A DNA stretch of 64,000 bases from Tillandsia leiboldiana (lineage: Eukaryota; Streptophyta; Magnoliopsida; Poales; Bromeliaceae): NCBI GenBank assembly GCA_029204045.2, contig CM055063.1, positions 39,713,562 to 39,777,561 on the forward strand, written 5' to 3'. The first letter of the stretch is position 1; the number at the start of each line of letters is the position of its first letter. Shown here one piece after another: positions 1-8,851 of the stretch. Below the pieces are notes generated by a model, which saw nothing but the letters and a program-made list of their open reading frames with translations, searched no databases and had not been told where the DNA came from. The position numbers and the translations under genes were made by a program.

Positions 1-865
1 ACCCCTCAAGGAGAGGCGGCTGCTACTTGGGCAGTCTAGGGGTTGGTGGCACCAAGAAAATAAGTACGGTATTTGGCGTTGGAGCCCAACATGTTTTAAT
101 TCTGGGGTAGGAGCCTAGCATGTTTGTGACAGGGATTTAGCGACTCATGAGGGTGAAGTGAATGCTCTGGTGTGTCGGTTTGTCTTTTCAGTTATTGCAT
201 TTACTATTTATATCTACTTTATCAGTCACTGACTACCCACGCTGTGACAGGTCCGAGCAGGGGTGGGAACCGGGACGACGGTGAGGCATCGGTTATAGGA
301 CCCTAGCCCTTGAGGCTATCAAACTTTATTGTTTTATGGTTATCTTTTATTGTGTTTGGTTAGTCTAGCTGTGATTACTTGTGCATGGTTTGTCGTGGAT
401 GTTGGATTGAGGACTTAGTGTAGGAATATCTTTTTAATTCTGTGAATGTTGAGATGTATGAATGCGGCTCGTTTTCAAATGTAAACATGGTTTCAAAAGT
501 GTTTTTCAAACCAAGTGTCGTGTGGGCACTGATTTCAAAACTTGTGGATTTATCCTTTCAAGGTTGCCGCTTAAAAGAGATTGCGAAAATGTTTTGTAAA
601 GCTGGGTGTCGTGTGGACACCGTCTTTCAAAACCATGGTGATTATGATAGTATGGTTTAGTGTAATCTCTTCTCGTTGTCGTCAATGATTGCATGGTTAA
701 AGTATTTGTCGTGCTCGGAACGCCGTACATATACAAAGGAGGCTCCGCCAGTTTGGGGAGTGAATTTGTATATGTGGCGGGTCTGGCGCGCACCGGAGGC
801 AAGGCTCATTTAAGGAAAAAAAAGTATACGTTTTCCGCTCTTTTTAGAACCTCCGGGGCGTGACA
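1..865 (+). repeat. Tk1a: 3' part of a Tekay-type gypsy LTR
   Basis: The sequence from about 240 onward aligns by eye with 36130-36785 and 25790-26500, which are LTR ends of the same family: a GTGACAGGTC block, an ACGGTGAGG block, repeated TCGTGTGG motifs, a U5 stem and the terminal CCGGGGCGTGACA. The LTR ends at 865. The next bases (CTTTA, 866-870) belong to Sire1 noncoding DNA, so this is an insertion into Sire1. Its 5' part and left target duplication lie outside the window. It could be a solo LTR or the right LTR of a full element. No coding sequence is present. Confidence 0.85.
721..779 (+). other. U5 long stem of Tk1a
   Basis: Positions 721-724 plus 727-737 pair with 765-779 over 15 base pairs without mismatch, leaving a two-base bulge (GT, 725-726). 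A short inner CTCC/GGAG stem caps it (743-746 with 757-760). The same structure with changed bases occurs at 26334-26392 and 36634-36691. Confidence 0.6.
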
Positions 866-1717
866 CTTTATACAAAAATCATCGTTTCATATTAAAAAAA
901 ATAGATTATGCTAAATCTATCAATAATATCCAAGTAATGAAACGAAAATTTATAAAAATTAAATCCTTTAAAGTTGATCAAGTTCAAAAACATCAATCAC
1001 GATCTAATGTGTAATGCGTTTATCAAATCCTCAATTTAGTAAAGAAAATGAAGCACCAAGATCGATAGATGTTTGAAATCCCAAATAAGTTAGATAATAT
1101 ATCTAGTCAATTTATTGTAGGGAGTGGCTCTTTGAGCATCTTTCAATAAAAATCACACCTTATACCTACCTTGGAATTTGACAGAGTCAAGTATTCGAAA
1201 AAGCATTTTATCTAATCAACAAGAAAAACCATGCTTTGTATACATGTGGTAGCTGCACACAGTACTCGGACGACCGAGGTGGTAGCTATTTCCTCCATGT
1301 GGTGGTAGTTTTCACACTCCTCATTGGGATGTAACTCTCTCCATATCTTTTGAGCATGAAACTTTAATAATTAAACTCCCCCTCAATTGGCTATCAATTA
1401 TTTAAGATATGAAGTTTTCAACCAAAAATTGATCTCGTGTTCATACTTAACTCAATTTTCAAATATGATAAAAACTATACCAAGAGATCATTTGAGAGAG
1501 AAATTGACTTTGATCAATTAAAAATGAACTAATTGATATAAATGATCATTGCATCAAATGAATTATCATGATATCCAAACCATAATAAATTTCTTAAAAC
1601 ATGAAGGGATGCAAGTAAAGTCAATAACATATGCTCAATTAATGTTCTATGTACAAGCATAGATAAAGAACACAAACACAAAACAAAACCTAACCTAAGC
1701 AATGGTTTCAAAAAGCG
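866..1717 (-). mobile_element. Sire1 3' noncoding region
   Basis: This AT-rich stretch follows the RNase H stop of Sire1 on the minus strand and has no ORF of note. About 1130-1420 matches 63720-64000 of Sire2 in reverse complement, including a segment with repeated CTACCAC motifs and a GATGCTCAAAGAGCCAC block, so both elements share this 3' region. A purine-rich TTGAGGGGGAG tract (minus strand, about 1379-1391) resembles a polypurine tract but is not followed by an LTR. The Sire1 3' LTR must lie left of the window. Confidence 0.75.
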
Positions 1718-1996
1718 TTAATTCAAAGAAAGCATTCCAATTGCTTTACGTAAATTAATAAACCGTTTTTGATCCAAAGGTTTTGTTAAGATATCGGCTA
1801 ATTGATCTTCAGTTGAAATATAAGAAATTTGAAGAATACTTGATTCAACTAGCTCTCTTAGAAAATGATATCTAAGTTCAATGTGTTTTGTTCTTGAGTG
1901 CAACACAGGGTTTTTAGAAATATTTATAGCACTAGTGTTGTCACAAAGAATAGTTACCGAAGTCGCAGGAATTCGGAAGTCGCTCAATATTCTTTT
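1718..1996 (-). pseudogene. Sire1 RNase H, C-terminal fragment
   Basis: This is the end of a Ty1/copia polyprotein. The translation carries the hallmark copia block TSAINISKNPVLHSRTKHIE followed by HFLRE, the DQLADILTKPL motif, and a stop shortly after. RNase H degrades RNA in RNA:DNA hybrids during reverse transcription. The fragment starts abruptly at 1996, where Tk2 interrupts it; the N-terminal half of the domain lies at 20011-20280. The two halves abut in frame once one copy of the CTTTT duplication is removed, which supports a single insertion event. Confidence 0.93.
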
Positions 1997-3171
1997 TGTG
2001 ATGACCTGGATCTCTGCAGAGCTGTGGTAGAGTCATTGGTGACATCAGGGGAGCTTGTACTGTGTGTTGGAGGTGTTTGTGCACCAATTGGACAGTTGTG
2101 GCGGACTTCGGGCTTACTGGATCATGTGGGTGATCAGTGGACTCCGTCGGATCGTTAGAAGTGGTTTCGCGCGAAGCGGATATTAAAAATGGACTCAGCG
2201 CGAAGTTTGGACCAAGGATTACCTTTCCGGATGACTTCGACAAATTTTGGAGTTGGAATTTGGTAAAATGGACATCAAATTCGGATTCAGCGCGCGAAAA
2301 CGGTCAAAATGGACTACCTACTTGATGTTTTGGACAACCGGTCACTGTTCATGCCGGAACAGTGTTTCCGGCCGCCGGCGGGCAGCGGCTGCGGCGGCGG
2401 GCAGCGGCGGAGCAGCCGCGGGCAGCGCGGCGGGCAGAGGCGCGGGCCGCCCGGTCCACGCGGCAGGCGTGCACCGGGGGCTGGACGCGTGGCGGCTCGG
2501 GAGTGGGCCGGTCCGCGGGGCGCGGTCTACGGAGAGCGCGGGGCGCACGGTGGACCGGGGTGGACACGTGGCGGCCGGTGGTTGGTGCGGTGTAGAGCGC
2601 TCGGTGCACCGAACGGGTGCGGGTGGCCTCGGGGCGCGTGCCCGGCAGGGTTGGCAGGCGGCGCTGGCAGGCGGCACGTGGGCGCTGACCGCGGTTTCCC
2701 GCGCGTTGGGGGCGCCACGTGTCGATCCCTGGTGGTGGCCACGCGGCGCAGCGGGAGTGGTGGCTCCCGCTGTTGCCTGTTTTGTGGGCGACGTGGAGGC
2801 CCAGGTGCGTTTCCGGCGCGCACAGTGTTGGGCCGGGCCCAACACTGTAGCCGCCCGAAATCTGGAGCGCCCGGAAAATAGGACAATTTGGGTATTAAGT
2901 GGATTGTTTCTCCCAGCATATAAAAGGCCGAGTTCAACTGAAGAGAGCTTCTTCCCTGTTCATCTTTTCACTGTGAGACCTTCACAAGAAATCCTCCTCT
3001 CCCTGTGGCGATTCCATCTGCAGATTCTAGGATTTTTCGACGGCACGCATCCCGAGGTTTGCATTTTTACGGCGCGGCGCGACGCTCGTGGTTTGCGGTC
3101 TTCTTCGTCGCGTTTCGGTGCGAGGACTCCCCCGGCGACGCTCGTTGGTTTGCGATCTTCTTCGTCGCGTT
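1997..3171 (+). repeat. Tk2 LTR 1, truncated
   Basis: Matches 3504 onward up to the leader region, then breaks at about 3171 and continues as internal-region sequence identical in context to 8519. It carries a TATA box at 2919-2926 and ACGTG G-box cores upstream. A segment of about 56 bases around GACGCTCG...TTCTTCGTCGCG is present twice (about 3081-3170), which the other LTRs lack. It has more substitutions against LTR 2 than LTR 2 has against LTR 3. Confidence 0.88.
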
Positions 3172-3503
3172 TGGGATCAAGCTTTTGTGTCGATGGACTT
3201 GTGGTTGGATTATCTGAGACCCTGGGAGGAGCGGATGCTTGTACCGATGCAGACTACTTGGTAGCTCGAGCGGTTAGCCCAGCTGTACTTGGATGAGGTG
3301 GTGCGGTTTTTCTGGAATGCCCGCCTCTATTTTGTTCTAGTTAGAGACCCGAGGGTTGTATCGCGTCTCTGGAGGAGGTATTAGACAACCTTGGGAGCTT
3401 GAGTGGTGGATGATTGGATATTTACCCCCTCTATTTGGTTGAGGTTTCGGGTTGAGGATTGATTTTAGTTTCGAGGACGAAACTTTCTTTTAGTGGGGGA
3501 GGA
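3172..3503 (+). other. Tk2 internal 3' end fragment with PPT
   Basis: Near-identical to 8519-8851. It holds the decayed integrase remnant, the GTTTCGAGGACGAAAC hairpin (3468-3483) and the polypurine tract AGTGGGGGAGGA (3492-3503) directly before LTR 2. Its abrupt start at 3172 marks a deletion that removed the LTR 1 3' half, the PBS and most of the internal region. Confidence 0.85.
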
Positions 3504-4406
3504 TGTGATGACCTGGATCTCTGCAGAGCTGTGGTAGAGTCATTGGTGACATCTGGGGAGCTTGTACTGTGTGTTGGAGGTATTTGTGCACCAATTGGAC
3601 AGTTGTGGCGGACTTCGGGCTTACTGGATCACGTGGGTGATCAGTGGACTCCGTCGGATCGTTAGAAGTGGTTTCGCGCGAAGCGGATATTAAAAATGGA
3701 CTCAGCGCGAAGTTTGGACCAAGGATTAACTTTCCGGATGCCTTCGGCAAATTTTGGAGTTGGAATTTGGCAAAATGGACATCAAATTCGGATTCAGCGC
3801 GCGAAAACGGTCAAAATGGACTACCTACTTGATGTTTTGGACAACCGGTCACTGTTCATGCCGGAACAGTGTTTCCGGCCGCCGGCGGGCAGCGGCGGAG
3901 CAGCCGCGGGCAGCGCGGCGGGCAGAGGCGCGGGCCGCCCGGTCCACGCGGCAGGCGTGCACCGGGGGCTGGACGCGTGGCGGCTCAGGAGTGGGCCGGT
4001 CCGCGGGGCGCGGTCTACGGAGAGCGCGGGGCGCACGGTGGACCGGGGTGGACACGTGGCGGCCGGTGGTTGGTGCGGTGTAGAGCGCTCGGTGCACCGA
4101 ACGGGTGCGGGTGGCCTCGCGGCGCGTGCCCGGCAGGGTTGGCAGGCGGCGTTGGCAGGCGGCACGTGGGCGCTGACCGCGGTTTCCCGCGCGTTGGGGG
4201 CGCCACGTGTCGATCCCTGGTGGTGGCCACGCGGCGCAGCGGGAGTGGTGGCTCCCGCTGTTGCCTGTTTTGTGGGCGACGTGGAGGCCCAGGTGCGTTT
4301 CGGGCGCGCACAGTGTTGGGTCGGGCCCAACACTGTAGCCGCCCGAAATCTGGAGCACCCGGAAAATAGGACAATTTGGGTATTAAGTGGATTGTTTCTC
4401 CCAGCA

Positions 4407-4414
4407 TATAAAAG
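4407..4414 (+). promoter_or_regulatory. Tk2 LTR TATA box
   Basis: TATAAAAG lies in a sequence conserved in all three LTR copies (2919-2926, 4407-4414, 9763-9770). Transcription would be expected to start about 30 bases downstream, in the pyrimidine-rich GAGCTTCTTCCC stretch, which would set the U3/R boundary there. Several CACGTG G-box cores lie 100-350 bases upstream. Confidence 0.7.
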
Positions 4415-5868
4415 GCCGAGTTCAACTGAAGAGAGCTTCTTCCCTGTTCATCTTTTCACTGTGCGACCTTCACAAGAAATCCTCCTCTTCCTGTGGCGAT
4501 TCCATCCACAGATTCTAGGATTTTTCGGCGGCACGCATCCTGAGGTTTGCATTTTTACGGCGCGGCGCGACGCTCGTTCGTTTGCGGTCTTCTTCGTCCC
4601 ATTCTGGTTCGAGGACTCCCCCGGCTTATCCCGAGCACCTATTTCTGTGATTCTTGCGCCGTTGGCTTCACGACAGGTAGGGCTACGTTTCCCATATTTA
4701 CTGGTTTTTCCCATTCCGAGCTTTTCATGGGTTTTTCGGATCATCTTGTGACCTTATTTTCTGGGGCGGAGTTTTGGGACAGCGGTGCGGTATTTTGGCG
4801 ATATCTTCGCGCACAGGCATCGGATTGGGGCGATTCAAGAGGCGTTTTGCATCTACACATCACGAGGAATATCCCCAAATTTTCTTGGAATTTTATGAAT
4901 TTTGCCCCGAAGGTGAATATCCCTGTTTACAGAACCTTGTGGTTCAGTTTTTGAGAGCAGTTTATTTCGGGGTGGTTCCCTTGTCGGATTTGTTTCTCAG
5001 TTTAGGAAACTCGGATTTGAGTGTGCAGGTAGTCGTTTCGACGGGTTAGTCGCGAGGATCGTGACAGTATTTTTCTTGGAATTTTCCGGGCACTTCTCGC
5101 AGTTAAAAACAGGGGAACTGTGGACTGTTGTGTTTGGGGCAGATTTTTGTGTGAGCATTGTATGTTATTTATGTATGTTCTTTTGGGAATTTTGTACAGC
5201 GATCGCGGCGGCTTATCGGTTTGGGCGAGAGCACTATTTGGACTTGGAATTAGCAATCGAGGTGGGTGGTTGTTGTTTACCTCTATTTTGACATGCTCAC
5301 TAGGAATATTAGAGTGATCCCTTTATTTGGACATGCATGCTTAAGTGATATAAATTGTGAGCCTATCATATGGAAAATACTATTGTGGATATTGATAGTG
5401 GTTGGGACTTATACATGTGGGTATGGATGGAATGTTAGCGTTTAACCTTGCATGTGGATTGGGTTATTTATTTTGGGCTTTATGATTATCCTGTTAGTGG
5501 TTGGTACTATTTGAGGACTTTATGACATGCATAGGTGGATAGTGATGCTTTATCATGGATCATAGACATGTGTGGTTGGATAATATTTTAGCATGATGGT
5601 TATATCTATGCGGAGTTATTAATTGTTACACATGTGGAACCACTATTGGTCGCCTTTTCCCTTTATTTCCTTGAGAACACTTGCATGCTTGTTTGGACAT
5701 CTAGGTAGGCCATCTTTTATCGCTACACTTTCATGTTGGAACTTGACTTAGGAGAAACCTTGTTTGCTTCTTTCTCCTTTTCGTTAGTCAGGTGGGTTTG
5801 CTCGGGTTTGAGCAGGGGTTTGGGATAGTGTAGCCGGAGCCTGGATTATGGATCATGGGTTTTGGCGG

Positions 5869-6117
5869 CGACCGCGGATATTGGGCGGTTGACCGGATGT
5901 CGGTTATAGGACATCGGTGACAGGGCATGATTATGGACTAGAGGGTTTTGTGGCAACCGCGGATAGTATTCGGTTGACCAGATGTCGGATGTGGGACATG
6001 ATTGTGATTGTGGGTTATTCCGGCGACCGCGGATATTGGGCGGTTGACCGGAGGTCGGTTGTGAGACTGGGTTGTTGATTGTGGGGTATTGCGGCAATCG
6101 CGGATGTTGGGCGATTG
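5869..6117 (+). repeat. Four-unit hairpin array in Tk2 LTR 2
   Basis: Four repeats of about 75 bases each contain a 6-7 bp stem closing a loop close to GGATATTGG. The arms are CGACCGC/GCGGTTG (5869-5875 with 5885-5891, and 6024-6030 with 6040-6046), CAACCG/CGGTTG (5954-5959 with 5971-5976) and CAATCGC/GCGATTG (6095-6101 with 6111-6117). Arms change on both sides while the loop is kept. Tk5 has a single copy, CGACCAC/GTGGTTG, at 48151-48173. Confidence 0.65.
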
Positions 6118-6220
6118 ACCGGATGGTTACTCTTGCATCTGATTGGGAATCAGTTTTCTTTTAGTGGAGGGTTGTGTTCCACTGGGGCTTTATAGTTGGG
6201 ATCCAATCATGCTTTTATCA

Positions 6221-6410
6221 CACCGGCGCGGTTATTGCCCGGTGATGCTTTCCTCGTGTGGGTCGCTCCCCTCGAGTTTCCCTCCGGAGGCCGGGGCCAG
6301 ACAGTTATGGACAGTTTTGCTATCACATCGGCGCGGCTTATTTGCCCGATGATGAGGGCGGCAGCAGGAACTTTGCTATCACATCGGCGCGGCTTTCTTG
6401 CCCGATGATG
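6221..6410 (+). repeat. Second hairpin repeat set in Tk2 LTR 2
   Basis: Three copies of a CGCGG...TTGC loop are closed by CACCGG/CCGGTG (6221-6226 with 6239-6244) or CATCGG/CCGATG (6326-6331 with 6346-6351, and a third unit near 6385-6410). The first differs from the others by paired changes. The last two are embedded in a direct repeat containing CCCGATGATGAGGGCGG. Confidence 0.6.
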
Positions 6411-6567
6411 AGGGCGGTACAGATTGGGTTCATCTGGGACGGTTGGTTATTGTTGCTTACGGTTATTCCAGTCTAGGACTGTATTTTAGAGGCATAGTAG
6501 TGGTAGATTTCCCTTTTGCAGCGGTTTCATTTCTTACCACTCTTCTTTCCTTTTTGCCTCTGGTAGA

Positions 6568-6630
6568 CCTAGTGGGTGTGTCAGAGTTTGAGGTTTTACC
6601 CACTAGGGGAGGCTACTGGTTTACTAGTAG
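6568..6630 (+). other. Two-stem module of Tk2 LTR 2
   Basis: Stem A pairs CCTAGTGGGT (6568-6577) with ACCCACTAGG (6598-6607) perfectly. Stem B pairs CTACT (6613-6617) with AGTAG (6626-6630). Equivalent pairs sit at the same place in Tk5 (48600-48659), Tk4 (41303-41366) and, on the minus strand, Tk3 (11754-11815). Confidence 0.65.
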
Positions 6631-7004
6631 TTCTCACCCCCATTCTTCTTTCCTCCTTTTCTTCTTCCTTGTTTTGCAGTGTCTTCTGCGGGTGCTGCTG
6701 GGCTTTCAGCGGCGGGTCGAGGAGAGAGGACGGCTGAGTAGGTAGATCTCGAGGCAGGATGAGCGTGTTAGCTGGACTGTTGGTGTACCCAGGTTTCCTC
6801 AGACGGTTGTACTTTTACATTTGGGACTGGCTTTTGCCAGCAGGTTGTATTTATTTTGGTGAGCTGGGAGAGACAGATGTATCATTTATACAGATGTATT
6901 GTATTTTATTTCCAGCTTCAGTCTGAGATGTATTAGTTTTAGTTCAGCTCTGTTTTTATTGCTCTTTTATTATTATCTCTTATATCTGAGCAGGTTTGGC
7001 GCTT

Positions 7005-7073
7005 CGTGTACACGGGAAATACCGTGTGCACGGCGGATCTGTAGACGGGCCCGGGTTCTGGTTTACACCCGGG
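7005..7073 (+). other. U5 twin hairpins of Tk2 LTR 2
   Basis: CGTGTACACGG (7005-7015) pairs with CCGTGTGCACG (7022-7032), 11 pairs with one G-U and a six-base loop GAAATA. A second hairpin pairs CCCGGGT (7050-7056) with ACCCGGG (7067-7073), ending 8 bases before the LTR end. LTR 3 has the same at 11326-11394. Confidence 0.7.
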
Positions 7074-7088
7074 GCGTGACAGATTATG

Positions 7089-7100
7089 TGGTATCAGAGC
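7089..7100 (+). other. Primer binding site, Tk2
   Basis: TGGTATCAGAGC, complementary to the 3' end of plant initiator methionine tRNA, begins 8 bases after the LTR end at 7081. It shows the 3504-7081 LTR acts as a 5' LTR for the internal region that follows. Confidence 0.9.
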
Positions 7101-7510
7101 TTAGGGATAGGTCATTTGGGACTTAGGAAACCCTAGGCTTTTCGGCGGACCCTAGGATGTTAGTGCGTGAGAGACGTGACATTTTTCGAAAGTCGGTGAT
7201 TTATTTGTTTGAGTCTTCCTGTGAGTGAAGAGGGATCGACATATCCTATTTTTGTGGGACAGTTATGTTGGCTGCAGACAACATAAAGTTACAAAAATAG
7301 AGTGATGTCTTTGACTTTCGCTAGATTGGGTCGAGTGTTTGGGGTGTGCTGATTTGCGGTTTTGTCGTGGTGAGCGGTGCCTCCCCGACGTTGGGCCCTG
7401 ACCCGGGTGCACCTTGGTGCGGCAGTTGGGTCTGAGCTGGTTGTTTCGGGCCGGATACCCAGATTGGAGTCTAAGAGCTCCGGACCCGAAGGGTAGGTGT
7501 GTTGGAGGCA

Positions 7511-7665
7511 GATCAGCGGAGCGGTGGCACAGTTGTCGGAGCAGCGCGGTGACACAGTTGTCGGAGCGGTGGCACAGTTGTCGGAGCAGTGCAGTGACAC
7601 AGTTGTCGGAGCAGCGCAGTGACACAGTTGTCGGATCAGCGCGGTGGCACAGTGGTCGGAGTAGC
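7511..7665 (+). repeat. Short tandem repeat in Tk2 internal region
   Basis: About six imperfect copies of a CACAGTTGTCGGAGC motif, spaced 19-27 bases apart with alternating GTGG and GTGA joins. It replaces the position where gag would lie in Tk5. Confidence 0.8.
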
Positions 7666-8539
7666 GAGTAGCCCCCTCCGTGCCGACGTTTAGTGTTGGG
7701 GCACCGAGGCAGGGTGGATAGTTGACAGCGGGTAAGCTGTGGGATTGCGACGATCGAGTGAGCCAGTTTTGGTGGATGAGTCATTCCGATTCGTGGGATT
7801 GAGTATGGAGCCCTTGGAGGCAGGGTCTTGTTCAGTGGGGGATAGAGAGTACTTGGAAGCCTTTTGTGTCAAGAGTTAACGCAGTTGCTGAACTGCACGC
7901 TCCATGTGTAGAGGGACGGGGCGCATAGGATATGAGTGTCTGAAAGTGGATTGCGCCATGATACCTTTTAATTCGTTGGGTCCCTCCAGTACGGATTAAG
8001 GACGCCTCATTGGAGTAGGCGCCGGGTGTGGAGCGTGGTATTGTAGTTCCTTGGGTTGGGATCTACCGCCTGGGGCGAGTTCTGATTGAGGCGCTTGGCG
8101 CCGGGTGATGGAGGACAGATCAGTCGGTGGAGGCATTCCCGATTTCTTTTTCCAGGATAGTGGATTTCTGAGACTGTCGGAGCACATATGTTACATCGGT
8201 CGGTGCAGTGGTACTTGTTGGGCTGGCGGGTTCGGTTTCCTTTCGCGGCGGTTGATTATGCCGCAAGGACAGTTTTCTTGGGGAGCCAGGCCCGGAGGTG
8301 TCGGTGTACTTGGGTTGCTTGAGGGTTATCTCCGCCTCTATAATTTTGACTTCGGGAGCGAGGCAGATGTTTCGCAGTGGATGAGTAGACTTTTGGCTGT
8401 GTGTTGATGCCGGAGAGTCGGGGAATTGCTTCTACATCCCGACGGTTTAGAGATTAGAGAGCAGAGTCTACGTGATCAGTTGGGGGGACTTATATTGGGT
8501 ACCTTGGGGGTACAGAGGTATTGGGATCAAGCTTTTGTG

Positions 8540-8720
8540 TCGATGGACTTGTGGTTGGATTATCTGAGACCCTGGGAGGAGCGGATGCTTGTACCGATGC
8601 AGACTACTTGGTAGCTCGAGCAGTTAGCCCAGCTGTACTTGGATGAGGTGGTGCGGTTTTTCTGGAATGCCCGCCTCTATTTTGTTCTAGTTAGAGACCC
8701 GAGGGTTGTATCGCGTCTCT
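8540..8720 (+). pseudogene. Decayed integrase core remnant in Tk2
   Basis: At the DNA level this aligns with Tk5 53240-53360: GACTACTTGGT, a CAGCTGTACTTGG block against CAGCTTTATTTGG, then GAGACCCGAGGGTT against GAGACCCGAGGTTC, which in Tk5 encodes the integrase segment around the second catalytic aspartate. Stops and shifts remove any reading frame. The same remnant is repeated at 3190-3380. Confidence 0.7.
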
Positions 8721-8851
8721 GGAGGAGGTATTAGACAGCCTTGGGAGCTTGAGTGGTGGATGATTGGATATTTACCCCCTCTATTTGGTTGAGGTTTCGG
8801 GTTGAGGATTGATTTAGTTCGAGGACGAAACTTTCTTTTAGTGGGGGAGGA

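Larger units (their letters stand above)
3504..7081 (+). repeat. Tk2 LTR 2, complete (3578 bp)
   Basis: Starts TGTGATGACC right after a PPT and ends GGGGCGTGACA right before a PBS. The 5' third (about 3850-4350) is GC-rich with ACGTGG and GTGCACC motifs, then a TATA box, a donor-like CGACAG/GTAGGG at 4676/4677, hairpin arrays (5869-6117, 6221-6410), a two-stem module (6568-6630), an acceptor-like TTGTTTTGCAG ending at 6679, and U5 hairpins (7005-7073). ORFs in the GC-rich part are open on both strands and are not genes. Confidence 0.93.
7082..8851 (+). mobile_element. Tk2 internal region, mostly noncoding
   Basis: After the PBS, a leader with TTATGTTGGCTGCAGACAAC (7264-7283) matches Tk5 (49288 onward) and Tk3 (minus strand, near 16120). 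The Tk5 gag start is still visible near 7379 as TGCCTCCCCGACG, but its initiation codon reads GTG and no gag frame follows. The middle holds a short tandem repeat (7511-7665) and unplaced sequence in which I recognise nothing. The end carries an integrase remnant, the pre-PPT hairpin and the PPT (8840-8851). No ORF here is credible. Confidence 0.85.

Noticed and set aside
442..802. Small ORFs at the left edge
   Set aside because: They fall in the Tk1a LTR end and match noncoding parts of the Tk1b and Tk1c LTRs.
2247..3296. 349-codon ORF in Tk2 LTR 1 and its shadows at 3696-4751 and 9043-9767
   Set aside because: GC-rich U3 sequence with ORFs open in most frames. It runs through the TATA box and across the deletion junction and has no protein signature.
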